From Poseidonocella pacifica (GTDB lineage Bacteria > Pseudomonadota > Alphaproteobacteria > Rhodobacterales > Rhodobacteraceae), in assembly GCF_900111875.1 (NCBI RefSeq), contig NZ_FOJU01000002.1:1-64000 (forward strand): a stretch of DNA of 64,000 nucleotides, given 5' to 3'. Numbering within the stretch: the first letter of the stretch is position 1; every line of letters begins with the position of its first letter. Below are positions 55,528-64,000 of the stretch, one piece after another. The translations under genes and the position numbers were made by a program. The notes beneath the pieces were generated by a model. That model was not told the DNA's origin. It ran no database searches and worked only from the letters and a program-made list of their open reading frames with translations.

Positions 55528-56304
55528 TCAATACCGCACCAAGGTGCGGCTTTCGATGCTCTGGCGGATGGTTGTCACCGTGGGGTCTTCGATCAGATCG
55601 ATGGCACTATGAGCGACCGACGGGCGGCCCGCGTTGTCATAGATGTTGAAAAACACCACCTCATCCGGCGTCATCCGAGACTGATAAATCCACTCGTGTT
55701 TGTCATTCGCCGCAAGTCCCATGATAGACCCGCGCCGGTCCGGATAGATCAGATCAAGCGTGATCCAATCCTGTGCGGCGACACTGGCAGGCCGAACAAA
55801 CCCCAACGGCGCAGAGTTGATCGGGTGGGCGATGGGACGCCAGACATTGACAAAGGCATAGTGGCCCGTTGCCCATTCAGCGGCCTCCTCGGCTCCGAGC
55901 AGATCGATCAGCCGCTTTTCCGCGCCCTGAACGCTATAGTCGCTGTGAACGTTGCGCGCGGGTTTGCGGATCGCATCGGGATCATCCGTGCGGACCGTGT
56001 GGTCAAAGATCACGACCTCTTGCGCGCCGATCCGGCGTTTCAGCAGATCGGTCAATTCCGCATCATAAGTGGCTTGCCACGCATGCGGTTCGCCAAAGGT
56101 CCTCACCGTCGAAGGGCTGCGGTCAAAGGCAACGCCATCGATGGCAAAACTGGCTGCAGCACCTTGGCGCAAGTCATACAGGGCGATTTGTGTTTCCACC
56201 AATTCGGGTGAAATCAGATTGCCGACAATGCCGCCCGCGTCGATTTCAAAGGCTTGCCGCCCCGGGGCATGAACGTGGTAATTGACGTGGCCAGTACGTG
56301 CCAT
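55528..56304 (-). CDS. CmcJ/NvfI-family (AsaB-like) oxidoreductase
   Basis: 258 residues from ATG 56304, which has GGAG 6 bp upstream; longer frames lack a site. The family signature is present: iron-ligand-type NVHSDYS followed by the block FVNVWRPIAHP and a distal WIYQSRM. Relatives in fungal and bacterial natural-product pathways are predicted non-haem iron, 2-oxoglutarate-type oxygenases. Substrate unknown. Co-operonic with DUF1330, LLM and SDR genes. Confidence 0.8.
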   Translation of the reverse strand: MARTGHVNYHVHAPGRQAFEIDAGGIVGNLISPELVETQIALYDLRQGAAASFAIDGVAFDRSPSTVRTFGEPHAWQATYDAELTDLLKRRIGAQEVVIFDHTVRTDDPDAIRKPARNVHSDYSVQGAEKRLIDLLGAEEAAEWATGHYAFVNVWRPIAHPINSAPLGFVRPASVAAQDWITLDLIYPDRRGSIMGLAANDKHEWIYQSRMTPDEVVFFNIYDNAGRPSVAHSAIDLIEDPTVTTIRQSIESRTLVRY

Positions 56305-56368
56305 GGGAGGCTCCTGTCTTTGCGGTGAAAACGAATCCCCGCCCGTTCGGGGAAGGGCGTTTTGCCTG

Positions 56369-56671
56369 TCAGGCAAGGTCATCTTTGCCTTCAATGATGA
56401 AGTGCGACGAAGTCGAGCCCTCGGTGCGCGCCTTGAGGTGGGGCGCATAGTCCGGATCGTTGACGAAAGCCAATGCCGCCGCTTTGCTTGGCCATTCGAT
56501 GATGATCCGCAAGGCGGCCGGTTGCGCATCGCCTTCGACCTGTTCGTGGTCTGTTGTGCGCGCGATGTATTTGCCGCCATGCTTGGTCATTATTTCCAGG
56601 GCCGGGGCAAGATAGCCGGGGATCCAGTCTTCTTTTGTCGGGGTCACGGCGAGAACCGAGTAGCAAGTCAT
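56369..56671 (-). CDS. DUF1330 family protein (second copy)
   Basis: 100 residues, starting MTCYSVLAVTPTKEDWIPGY, with the same length and about two thirds identity to the protein at 47171-47473. It is the first gene of the leftward operon and divergent from the LysR gene across a 115-bp promoter region. DUF1330 proteins are small alpha/beta-barrel dimers of unknown activity, often in dissimilation operons. Confidence 0.85.
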   Translation of the reverse strand: MTCYSVLAVTPTKEDWIPGYLAPALEIMTKHGGKYIARTTDHEQVEGDAQPAALRIIIEWPSKAAALAFVNDPDYAPHLKARTEGSTSSHFIIEGKDDLA

Positions 56672-56767
56672 GTCTTTTCTCCCAAGGTGGTTTGGATGCC
56701 GCAATCGGCACATCGGAGAAAATACACATTGCGAAGACTCTATAAATGCGCGAATTTGCGATTCATA

Positions 56768-56788
56768 ATATCGATTTTGGATATAAAT
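56768..56788. promoter_or_regulatory. Candidate LysR-type site (inverted repeat)
   Basis: ATATC (56768-56772) and GATAT (56780-56784) form an inverted repeat with 7-bp spacer, of the size LysR regulators bind. The core CGATTTTGGATATAAAT (56772-56788) is repeated identically at 43136-43152. It overlaps the LysR start codon, as expected for autoregulation. Confidence 0.5.
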
Positions 56789-57698
56789 GATGGATACAGC
56801 CAGTTTGCGACTGTTCGTTCGCGCAGCGGAGAAGCTCAATATCGGTGCTGCCGGGCGCGACCTTGGCCTTGCCCCTGCAGTTGCCGGCGCGCATCTGGCA
56901 AAGCTGGAAAATGCTATTGGCGCGGACCTGTTGCACCGCACAACGCGCAAGGTGTCTTTGTCACTTGAAGGGGCAGAGTTTCTGCCCTTTGCGCGAGAAA
57001 TCCTTGCTCAGGAAGACGCCGCACGCGCCGCTCTCGGCAAAGGGCACGCCACCCCGCGCGGCACGCTGCGGTTCACCGCACCCAGTACGTTTGCGCAGCT
57101 TTACATCGCGCCAATCCTGCCGGAGTTTTTGCAGCGTTATCCCGAACTGACACTGGATCTGCGGCTGTCGGACAGTGTGTTCGACTTGATCGAGGGCAGC
57201 TTTGACCTTGCGATCCGAAATTCCGCGCTACAAGATTCCAGCCTCAAGGGCCGCAAGCTGGCGGATGACACCCGCGTGTTATGCGCATCACCTGCCTATC
57301 TAAAGGAACACGGCACACCCTCCCATCCGCGCGACCTTGCGCAGCATCAATTGATCGCATTCAAGAATCAAACGGCACGCCCCTTGATCGGGCCGGATGG
57401 TCAAAAAGAGGCGTTCGACCCGAGTGCCGCCGCCTGCCGACTGGTTCTGGATGATGGATTAACTCAAAAGCTGGCAACAATCGCTGGCGCCGGCATTTCG
57501 ATGAATTCGCTCTGGAGCGTCGGTAAGGAGCTCGCCACGGGTGACTTGGTTCAGGTCTTGCCTGACTTTGAGGTCGCTGAAAAGACGGTCCTTTGGCTGG
57601 TCTATCCAAAATCGAACGTCCTTTCGCCAAAAGTCCGTGTATTCATGGATTTTTTGATCGAGAAGGTGATGAAAGCCGCGTCCTGGGGGCGTCTTTAG
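56787..57698 (+). CDS. LysR-family transcriptional regulator
   Basis: 303 residues. N-terminal winged helix (MMDTASLRLFVRAAEKLN, then LGLAPAVAGAHLAKLENAIG and LLHRTTRKVSLSLEG) and a periplasmic-binding-like effector domain (FDLAIRNSALQDSSLKGRKL). It is close to the DsdC/AaeR-like group that senses aromatic or carbonyl effectors. Divergent from the DUF1330-CmcJ-LLM-SDR operon, which it should control together with the quinone oxidoreductase via the shared element. Confidence 0.9.
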   Translation: MMDTASLRLFVRAAEKLNIGAAGRDLGLAPAVAGAHLAKLENAIGADLLHRTTRKVSLSLEGAEFLPFAREILAQEDAARAALGKGHATPRGTLRFTAPSTFAQLYIAPILPEFLQRYPELTLDLRLSDSVFDLIEGSFDLAIRNSALQDSSLKGRKLADDTRVLCASPAYLKEHGTPSHPRDLAQHQLIAFKNQTARPLIGPDGQKEAFDPSAAACRLVLDDGLTQKLATIAGAGISMNSLWSVGKELATGDLVQVLPDFEVAEKTVLWLVYPKSNVLSPKVRVFMDFLIEKVMKAASWGRL

Positions 57699-57822
57699 TC
57701 TACCGAGTGTCGGGAAGTATGCAGATCAAGTATCACTTCTCAATCGGTATAGACGGTCTTGTGTATAGAATCTGAGGCAACAAGCCCATCTGTAGAGAAT
57801 GCACCTGATCTTCCTTGGGCCG

Positions 57823-58770
57823 TCAAACGGACCAGGTGAAGCCGGTGGCCTGTTCGGACATATCCCACAGTCGGGCCATGACGGGTTTGTCAAACGCGTG
57901 CGACTCCAGCGTGCCACGGCCCACGGGGCCGACGAATTCCATCCGGCCGGTCGGGCCATACAGCGCGCGCTGGTCCAGCCCGTTTTCGGTGGCGCACATG
58001 ACTTCGGGATAGGCTCCCTGTTCGGCGGTCTGCACCATGGGTGTCTTAGTCATCAGCCACCACGTGAAACGCGTCATGAGACCGCCGCTGGTGCTGATCA
58101 GCGATGTGGCCGACGAGCCGGGGTGGCAGACGTAGACCTCCACCTCGCGACCGGCGGCATTGACCCTGTCCTGAAGCTCGTAGGCGAACATCATCTGCGC
58201 CAACTTGCTCTGGCTGTAGGCGGTGTTGGCGCCGTAATCCTGCTTCCAGTTGATGTCGTCGAACTTGATGGTGCGCAGACCCATCTTGTAGCCAAGGCTG
58301 GCGACCACGACGATGCGGCCTTGCGATGCTTCGATCCGGTCGAACAGCATCCCGCATAGAACAAAATGCCCATAGTGGTTGGTGCCCAACTGGCTCTCGA
58401 ACCCGTCCACGGTCAACTGGCGCGACGGCACCTGCGCGATGGCAGCATTGCAGATCAATCCGTCGATACGCGGGACCGTGTTCAGCACCTCCTGCGTGGC
58501 GGCACGCACGCTGGACAGGTCCGACAGGTCCATGCGGATAAAGCTGACGTCGGCCTGCGCGCCGAATTCCTGTTTGAGATCCTTGATGGCCGCGGTCGAG
58601 CGTTCGGCGCTGCGGTTCAACATCACCACTTTCGCACCACGGGTCAGCAAGATGCGCGCCGCCTGGAACCCCGCGCCCGCGTTGGCCCCGGTTATGACAT
58701 ATGTCTTGCCGGAGAGAGGGGTAAGGCGTTCCGGCGTCCATCCCCTGGGGCCAAAAGTCATGTCTGCCAT
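57823..58770 (-). CDS. SDR-family oxidoreductase (protochlorophyllide-reductase-like)
   Basis: 315 residues. Extended SDR features: TGANAGAGFQAARIL, LICNAAIA instead of NNAG, catalytic YSQSK (SKLAQMMF). The longer C-terminal region places it with retinol/protochlorophyllide-type SDRs acting on bulky carbonyls. Convergent with LysR, divergent from the AraC regulator, which probably controls it. Confidence 0.85.
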   Translation of the reverse strand: MADMTFGPRGWTPERLTPLSGKTYVITGANAGAGFQAARILLTRGAKVVMLNRSAERSTAAIKDLKQEFGAQADVSFIRMDLSDLSSVRAATQEVLNTVPRIDGLICNAAIAQVPSRQLTVDGFESQLGTNHYGHFVLCGMLFDRIEASQGRIVVVASLGYKMGLRTIKFDDINWKQDYGANTAYSQSKLAQMMFAYELQDRVNAAGREVEVYVCHPGSSATSLISTSGGLMTRFTWWLMTKTPMVQTAEQGAYPEVMCATENGLDQRALYGPTGRMEFVGPVGRGTLESHAFDKPVMARLWDMSEQATGFTWSV

Positions 58771-58918
58771 GTATCTGTTCCTTTCAAAGATCGCACCGTA
58801 TGGCGGCCTGGTTGAAATCGTAGATAAATCTCAGGGGATATACGGAACAGGCGCGATCCTCGCGAATACTTGCCTGATTGTCTCGATACCATTGCGTGGA
58901 GGTGTTCCCCCGCATTAC

Positions 58919-59815
58919 ATGCAGTCCATGAGCAAGCACACCATCAGGCAGATCATCGAAACCCGGATGCCAAGGGATGGCATGATCCAGACCGGCATCA
59001 AAGGCGTCCAGTTGTTTCGTGCGACCGAAGCAGTGCCCTGCGCCCCGGCGGTCTATGAGCCTTGTGTCATCGCCATCGTCAGCGGCGGCAAGGAGACAAT
59101 TCTGGACGGGCAGCGCTATGTTTATGACAGCAGCGAATATCTGTGCTGCCCGATGTCCATGCCGGTAGAGGCCGGGACGCCCACCGCCTCCGCCGAGAAC
59201 CCGCTATATGGCGTTTATATCGCACTTGATCAGCGCCATATGAGCGAACTGACCATCGAAATGGAGGCTTCCGGCAGCCGCATCCCCAGAGCCGAGAGCA
59301 CCCCACGGGGCATTCGGCTGGCGCGTTGGGACAATGGCTTCCTCGACGCGCTCCTACGACTGGTGCAGCTTTGGGAAGATGCAACAGACGTTGCCGTGCT
59401 TGGCAATGCGAGGCTGCGCGAGCTTTACTATGCCGTTCTGAAAGGCGAAGCAGGAGCGTTCGCCCGGGAGACTTTCAGCCCCGGCAATGCCATCGCGCGT
59501 TCCATCGCCCATGTGTCGTCTCAGCCGGAGGCGCCGGTATCCATCGACGACATGGCGAATCGCGCAGGCATGAGTCGCGCCGTGTTCCATCGCAAGTTCA
59601 AGCAGGCAACGGCCATGTCGCCCATCCAGTTCGTGAAATCCATGCGCATAAACAACGCCGCGATGAAGATCGCAGGCGGCATGACCGTTTCAGAGGCCGC
59701 GATGGAGGTCGGCTACGTCAGTGCCTCGCAGTTCAGCCGTGAGTTCAAACGAATGTATGGCCAGTCGCCAAGGCAATGGAGCGACACGCATCAATTGCCT
59801 GTGGGCGAGGAGTGA
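58919..59815 (+). CDS. AraC-family regulator (AraC_N/cupin sensor)
   Basis: 298 residues from ATG 58919 (or 58928). The N-terminal cupin (PAVYEPCVIAIVSGGKETIL) is the AraC_N type, the C-terminus has two helix-turn-helices (SIDDMANRAGMSRAVFHRKF; GGMTVSEAAMEVGYVSASQF) ending with the SPRQW motif. An open frame extends far upstream antisense to the SDR gene but is not coding. Likely activates the divergent SDR gene in response to an aldehyde or ketone. Confidence 0.88.
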   Translation: MQSMSKHTIRQIIETRMPRDGMIQTGIKGVQLFRATEAVPCAPAVYEPCVIAIVSGGKETILDGQRYVYDSSEYLCCPMSMPVEAGTPTASAENPLYGVYIALDQRHMSELTIEMEASGSRIPRAESTPRGIRLARWDNGFLDALLRLVQLWEDATDVAVLGNARLRELYYAVLKGEAGAFARETFSPGNAIARSIAHVSSQPEAPVSIDDMANRAGMSRAVFHRKFKQATAMSPIQFVKSMRINNAAMKIAGGMTVSEAAMEVGYVSASQFSREFKRMYGQSPRQWSDTHQLPVGEE

Positions 59816-60371
59816 AAGGGTGATCGGCAAAATTAAGGTTGAGCAAGCTGCGATCCGGAGATCATTTTGATCTGCATGCATCTGCTCCTGACCGTGAAGA
59901 GCATGACGACATCCGTGATTGGAAGGTATCCCCCACTCCTGTCTTGGCGCAGATCGAAGAAGCTCACACACTGCTGGTGAAAACTCACCAGAATCAAGAC
60001 TTCGGATCTGACCGCTTCGCGGTAATTCCCCCGACTTGCCAAACTTTTAGCACAGGAGAGCCAATTTGGCGCCACTCAAGGATCGGCCCAAGTCCGTAGG
60101 CTGGTTCCCTTACAGGCCCTACAACGCAACGGCGGCGAAGGGCAGCTTACGCGCGCCGCATCGCGGCATCAGGCTATTCTGCCCAAAGGCGGCTGAGGGC
60201 CGTTCGCGTCGATCGACACCAAGGGCGGGAAGCGGCCGTTCTCCGCTTTGCAGCATGAATTTAATAATGCCGCTAAAGCGGACCTTGAAATGACCCGAGA
60301 GACCGTTATCAAGCTTTTGGCACATTTACATGAGAATGTGTCGAGATCTGATCAGGTGAAGAAGAGCGCAT
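59816..60371. other. Intergenic stretch with repeat units
   Basis: About 555 bp without a supported gene. Short frames exist on both strands at 59833-60099 but show no family or start signal. The right part (60130-60290) carries GC-rich palindromic units (GGCGGCTGAGGGCCGTTCGC; CCGCTAAAGCGG), and the 25-bp repeat copy at 60185-60209. Confidence 0.5.
60185..60209 (+). repeat. 25-bp direct repeat, left copy, flanking the TrlF locus
   Basis: Starts AAAGGCGGCTG and ends GGGCCGTTCGCGT. It matches 63689-63713 at 23 of 25 positions in the same orientation. The two copies enclose the ATPase gene and the small gene at 63322, with nothing else between them. Confidence 0.6.
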
Positions 60372-63221
60372 TCAATATCCGTACTTTTCTTTTCTATCGC
60401 GAAACGCTTGTGGTCCACCTTCCATAATTTCTGTGATTTTGTCGCAGACCTCTTTTGTGTCGATTGCCCCCCCACAGGCAACATCTCTTTTTGCGTTTTC
60501 ACTTACGTCTAAACCAAGAACGAGTTCCGAGGAACCGTTCACAACGATGTTTGCGTTGTGGCTCGCAAATATGATCTGCCTGTTCTTCTTGGCATCGTGA
60601 AGCTTCTCGGCAAGGTCCGACACGATCTTATTGTCGAGATCTCCTTCTGGTTGGTCGACCAGAAGTGGCCCCCCCGGTTGTTCCAGCAACATAAACAATA
60701 GTGCTGCTGCTCGCTGGCCTTCCGACGCTTTTTCAAATGATATCTTTCGGTCTCCATCACAGTAAAGCAAGGAGATGTCATCGCTTGGAACCGCAGTGGC
60801 TATCGCCTCAACCCGCTGAACGTCCATCAATTCAACACATCGTTCGACAGCTCTTGATGTTGCCCCGGTAGCTTCAACCAGCGCCTCCATCTGTGGTGGC
60901 TTGCCACTTTCAGATTGCGAAAGGATATGCCACCGCAAAGCGGCCAATGCATCGGTCCTCAAGCTGTCGAGGGATGGCCAAGCCCCTGATTTCTTTAAGT
61001 ACTCGTCCGTTTGTTGAATTCTCGTTGCCTCTTTTATGTTTGCCTTCGCCGTGAGAGCCTCAACGGCCTCATGAATAGCGGTCCAGTTCGCGTCAGCCTT
61101 AAGCTGAGCCTCAATCCTATTGCCCGATAGCGTCTCGATTTTGTTGGCCCATTCTCTGGTTTTTCCGCCCTTTTGTGCGACGGCTTCTTTCAACCCGTCG
61201 ACTGCTGACTTTAGCTTTTCGAACCATTCATCAGCTGAACTCGCAGTGACTGAAAGTTCAGCTATTTGTTTGAGAACGCCCTGGAGTTCGACTTGGAGAT
61301 TGGAAATCTGGGCTGTAGCTGATCGGTGCTCAGTGAGTTTGTTCATGGCCAAATCACGCGCGACTTTCGCCTCATCGAGAGCGATGTCGATATCTGCGCC
61401 ACCCTCCACCATGGCATCTCGGTGTTTTCCAAGCTCAATTCCAAGCGCTTCGATACCACTCGAAAATTCGGCATTGAATTTATAGAATGCCTTTTGAAAG
61501 TTTCCAGCTTCTGGCAACTCTGAGCTCAGGTCTACGGGCTTCCTTGACGTCTTCCAAAGCTGGGTGACTTCCTCCATAACCGAAGCCACTTGGGCTTTCG
61601 CTTGTTGCCTCTTAGCCTCAAGCGCGGATAGCTTTTCATATCGAGAAACGGTTGCTTTGTCAGCATCGGACAATTCAGGAAGCGTCTTTTGCAATGCCCC
61701 AATTCGCTGTTCTAAAGAGGCCTTTGAGGCAGTAAACTTACTAATCTTTGCCTCTATCGCCCAAGCCGATGAAAGCCCTTGGATGGCTTTCCGGACGCGC
61801 ATTCTGGATGCATCAATTTCTGCATTCAACCGTTCATCTTCACGTTTATACTCTTGGTCAACAAATTGCAGCAGGTCTGAGATGTGCGTACGCTTGCCGG
61901 CCTGCTTCCCAAGCTCGGAGAGTTCTCCCTGACTATAAACAACGGCAGGGAAAAGTGTGCGGAGCTCTTTGGTGCTTAGTTTCTGGGTCGTGCCGTCAGG
62001 GTAAGTTATGTCAGGCTGGTAAGCGTTCGATCCACCACGACGGACTTTGAATTCTGCGCCATCTTGAGTGACACCAACTGACAGTGTTGCACCTTTTGCG
62101 ATTAACGTTTGAGAAATAAGTTCTTTTAGCCGGTCTGCCCCAGAAAATGCGTCCTTAGGCAAATCGTAACAACTGCGACCCAGTCCAAACGCCACATATT
62201 CAAGCAATGTGCTCTTACCGCTACCCCTCCCGCCGATGAAAGAGTTTAGTTCAGAACTGAGGTCTATCTGCCGATCTGTAAGAATTTCCGACCCGCTCAC
62301 CTCAATGAAATTAACACTCAGCGTAGGTGTTAGGGGAGGTTCGATTGAGATGCGAGATCGGTGCCCCAAAAACGCTTGCCTGATCGCCTCAGCGGTAGGT
62401 GCAGCAAGCTTAATCCAACAGCTATTTGTACCTGCCTTGGAAAAGTCCGCAGACCGGCCATCTGATGTGGGCAAGGGATAAACGAAACGATTTCCCCAGA
62501 TGTCTTCTTCACCTGATAAGCGCCTCTTGTTCTTTCCGCTTATCGTTTCAATATTCTGCCCTCTATCGAGGTACCCCCCCACATAAGACATAGACTTGAA
62601 GTCTGCGTGAGATCCTTCAGTTAAGACGGTGTGCTGACCTCCCTGAGAGACATTTGGCAGAACAATAAATCGTCCCTGAAGTTCCGGGACTACATCAAGT
62701 CGTTTAGATATTTCAGGATACGGAAAATCAAGTTGTGTGACTTTAGGCCCCTGCCTTCCATTCACATTCAAGGATGGGATTGTAATTCCCAATTTAGATT
62801 GTGCCTCAATGCGCCAAGCCTTCGAAAGATCAGCGTCAAAAAGGATCAAACATTGCACACCGTTGCGGCAGGTCAGCTCCATTCCAGGAAATAGCCATAG
62901 GTCAAATTTGGCATCCTCGGAAAGCCTCTGAGATATAGCCAACTGCACATATGGTATCATCACCATTTCATGATGGTCAGTGATCGCTACAGCTCGCAGA
63001 TCTCTCTTTAGACAAATATTAATGAAATCATTCGCCCATGCTATCCGTGCAGCATCTACATCGGATTGTGTTGCTGGACCATTGTCAGTTTCGTCTCCCA
63101 ACCCGACAGGTCTCTTCCCATTCCAATTGGGATCTCGTGGAGTATGGAGCTGAAAGTCACATTTTCGCCATGACGCAAAATTCATTGAAGTCTTCTCAAC
63201 TTTAGAAATTGGTGTTGTCAT
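60372..63221 (-). CDS. TrlF-type PHP/AAA ATPase
   Basis: 949 residues. The N-terminal PHP-like phosphoesterase region has metal-type histidines (FQLHTPRDPNW at ~26; AITDHHEMVMI at ~82). Walker A is GGRGSGKSTLLEY (~330), followed by ~400 residues of coiled coil, an ABC signature-like KASEGQRAAALLF, Walker B PLLVDQPEGDLDN (~856) and a switch histidine SHNANIVV. The organisation (PHP plus SMC-like ATPase) equals that of the broken gene at 27083-30085, but sequences are far diverged. Codon use is less GC-rich than its neighbours, and the gene is flanked by a 25-bp repeat, both signs of transfer. A role in defence is plausible by analogy, not shown. Confidence 0.82.
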   Translation of the reverse strand: MTTPISKVEKTSMNFASWRKCDFQLHTPRDPNWNGKRPVGLGDETDNGPATQSDVDAARIAWANDFINICLKRDLRAVAITDHHEMVMIPYVQLAISQRLSEDAKFDLWLFPGMELTCRNGVQCLILFDADLSKAWRIEAQSKLGITIPSLNVNGRQGPKVTQLDFPYPEISKRLDVVPELQGRFIVLPNVSQGGQHTVLTEGSHADFKSMSYVGGYLDRGQNIETISGKNKRRLSGEEDIWGNRFVYPLPTSDGRSADFSKAGTNSCWIKLAAPTAEAIRQAFLGHRSRISIEPPLTPTLSVNFIEVSGSEILTDRQIDLSSELNSFIGGRGSGKSTLLEYVAFGLGRSCYDLPKDAFSGADRLKELISQTLIAKGATLSVGVTQDGAEFKVRRGGSNAYQPDITYPDGTTQKLSTKELRTLFPAVVYSQGELSELGKQAGKRTHISDLLQFVDQEYKREDERLNAEIDASRMRVRKAIQGLSSAWAIEAKISKFTASKASLEQRIGALQKTLPELSDADKATVSRYEKLSALEAKRQQAKAQVASVMEEVTQLWKTSRKPVDLSSELPEAGNFQKAFYKFNAEFSSGIEALGIELGKHRDAMVEGGADIDIALDEAKVARDLAMNKLTEHRSATAQISNLQVELQGVLKQIAELSVTASSADEWFEKLKSAVDGLKEAVAQKGGKTREWANKIETLSGNRIEAQLKADANWTAIHEAVEALTAKANIKEATRIQQTDEYLKKSGAWPSLDSLRTDALAALRWHILSQSESGKPPQMEALVEATGATSRAVERCVELMDVQRVEAIATAVPSDDISLLYCDGDRKISFEKASEGQRAAALLFMLLEQPGGPLLVDQPEGDLDNKIVSDLAEKLHDAKKNRQIIFASHNANIVVNGSSELVLGLDVSENAKRDVACGGAIDTKEVCDKITEIMEGGPQAFRDRKEKYGY

Positions 63222-63321
63222 TAATCGGGCTAATTTCGAGCGCTCTGGTAGTTAAGGCGGCTATTGAGAAGTTGTACCTTTAATCATCCCATCGCGCAAA
63301 CGACAGCTTGGGACCATTCAC

Positions 63322-63588
63322 CTACTGCTTAAACAGGACGACGTTTGAACCACCGTTCGAAAATGCGACTGCGCCTTCGTTGCGAATGGTGCTGATTGCT
63401 TCTTCGAATGCGGCTCGGTCGTCTTCAAAGGGATCGTCCCAGACGATAGATGTCCCGTGTTCTGTCACAACTTCCAGCGACCAACCGTCCCCGCCTTCGA
63501 GTTTGTAGATCTCCACCTTAAATGGCACCCCATCCTCAACGATGCGCTGCGAAGCGCTGGAAATGACAAGATTGGGTTCGCGTTTCAT
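63322..63588 (-). CDS. Small hypothetical protein upstream of the TrlF-type gene
   Basis: 88 residues from ATG 63588, which has AAAGAGG 7 bp upstream; the frame is open to 63627. It is acidic and beta-rich (VEIYKLEGGDGWSLEVVTEH; WDDPFEDDRAAFEEAIS), like small proteins of the DUF-type found beside transposons and defence genes. No family is recognised. It is on the same strand as the ATPase, ending 100 bp before it, and sits within the same repeat pair. Confidence 0.55.
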   Translation of the reverse strand: MKREPNLVISSASQRIVEDGVPFKVEIYKLEGGDGWSLEVVTEHGTSIVWDDPFEDDRAAFEEAISTIRNEGAVAFSNGGSNVVLFKQ

Positions 63589-64000
63589 CTGAATACCTCT
63601 TTGGCCTGCCGCAGATGATAGAAGCACTGATCACGGAAGCCAATGTCCGAAAAGTTGGATGCGATCGCAGCATATTGTACAATCGACGAAAGGCCGCTGT
63701 GGGCCGTTCGCGTTGAGCTAAGAATGGGCCAGGAGGAGCCGCGCTCTACTCACGCCACTGTGGGAGGAAAACACCCGCCAAGATATTGATGTTGTTGACC
63801 TCCGGTATTCGTTGGGAAAAAGGACCGGAACAACGTCTCCCCAGTAGGGAGCTGACGAATTAATTGCTGAGCACTCGACGTTGCTGAAATGTTCATTGTA
63901 CACCTCGACGCCGCGACGCCGCGACGCCTAATCGCACAAACGCAGCGCTGATCACTTTATTCCGCCGTCCAAATTTATGGGTTTAGCCAGCGGTCGGGAG
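63589..64000. other. Window end without a supported gene; short tandem repeat
   Basis: No convincing reading frame. The unit CGACGCCG is repeated almost three times at 63906-63928. A minus-strand frame at 63718-63903 has no motif or ribosome-binding site. The right copy of the 25-bp repeat lies at 63689-63713. Confidence 0.5.
63689..63713 (+). repeat. 25-bp direct repeat, right copy, flanking the TrlF locus
   Basis: Starts AAAGGCCGCTG and ends GGGCCGTTCGCGT, differing from the copy at 60185-60209 at two positions. It may be a dispersed intergenic repeat that served as a recombination site for gain of the enclosed 3.4 kb. Confidence 0.6.

Noticed and set aside
59833-60099. Overlapping short frames on both strands after the AraC gene
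   Set aside because: Neither has a recognisable family or start region; composition does not favour either strand.
63718-63903. 61-codon minus-strand frame near the window end
   Set aside because: No ribosome-binding site or motif; overlaps intergenic repeat sequence.
1-64000. CRISPR arrays, rRNA and tRNA genes
   Set aside because: No regularly spaced repeats and no rRNA or tRNA signatures were seen on reading through.

Overview
The window looks like accessory DNA of a GC-rich alphaproteobacterium, most likely a Rhodobacterales (roseobacter-type) genome or plasmid. This rests on codon use, the flavour of the proteins (TnsA-like heteromeric transposase, CmcJ-type oxidoreductase, DppBCDF-type uptake operons with amidohydrolases) and GC-rich intergenic hairpin repeats. 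No taxonomic marker gene, rRNA or tRNA is present.

Layout. 1-1600: insertion-sequence debris (IS5, IS91 and IS481 pieces). 1670-8535: a giant exonuclease/RecQ/UvrD-like helicase fusion. Upstream of it is a small gene split by a decayed IS5-family copy with recognisable inverted repeats. 8710-19571: a nitrogen-compound uptake and catabolism locus. An oligopeptide-type ABC transporter (binding protein, two permeases, two ATPases) is interleaved with two amidohydrolases, a nucleoside-type deaminase and a hydantoin-racemase-family enzyme, mostly with 4-bp overlaps. A divergent GntR regulator and a flavin reductase complete it. 19785-22678: a tnsA-tnsB pair lacking tnsC and tniQ. 22870-35300: a patchwork of orphan and broken genes: two hypotheticals, a DUF429-like RNase H-fold protein, a PHP/AAA (TrlF-type) ATPase with a nonsense codon, a serine beta-lactamase-like hydrolase, a HEAT-like protein, a pentapeptide-like membrane protein cut by a TGA, and an MFS remnant. 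35509-41470: an apparently complete Tn7-like module tnsA-tnsB-tnsC-tniQ with an array of TnsB-type end repeats beyond tniQ.

42060-59815: a second catabolic island. An operon encodes an acetoin-dehydrogenase-like complex with its E2 split into a free lipoyl protein and a free catalytic domain. It continues with a lipoate ligase, a DUF1330 protein, a Tat-exported small subunit, a GMC dehydrogenase, an exported glyoxalase-fold protein and a HupE/UreJ-type membrane protein. An AcoR-like regulator lies convergent to it. An opposing SDR/LLM/CmcJ/DUF1330 operon is divergent from a LysR regulator. An SDR/AraC divergent pair ends the island. A 17-bp identical sequence in the promoter regions of the LysR-linked operon and of the quinone oxidoreductase, plus a DUF1330 gene in both big operons, suggests that these operons act on related carbonyl or alcohol substrates. 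60372-63221: a second, intact TrlF-type PHP/AAA ATPase, enclosed by a 25-bp near-perfect direct repeat.

The parts most worth a second look are the helicase fusion and its disrupted neighbour, the two TrlF-type ATPases, the duplicated TnsAB modules with the end-repeat array, the dismembered E2 with its own lipoate ligase, and the AcoR-like regulator with a degenerate AAA+ core.
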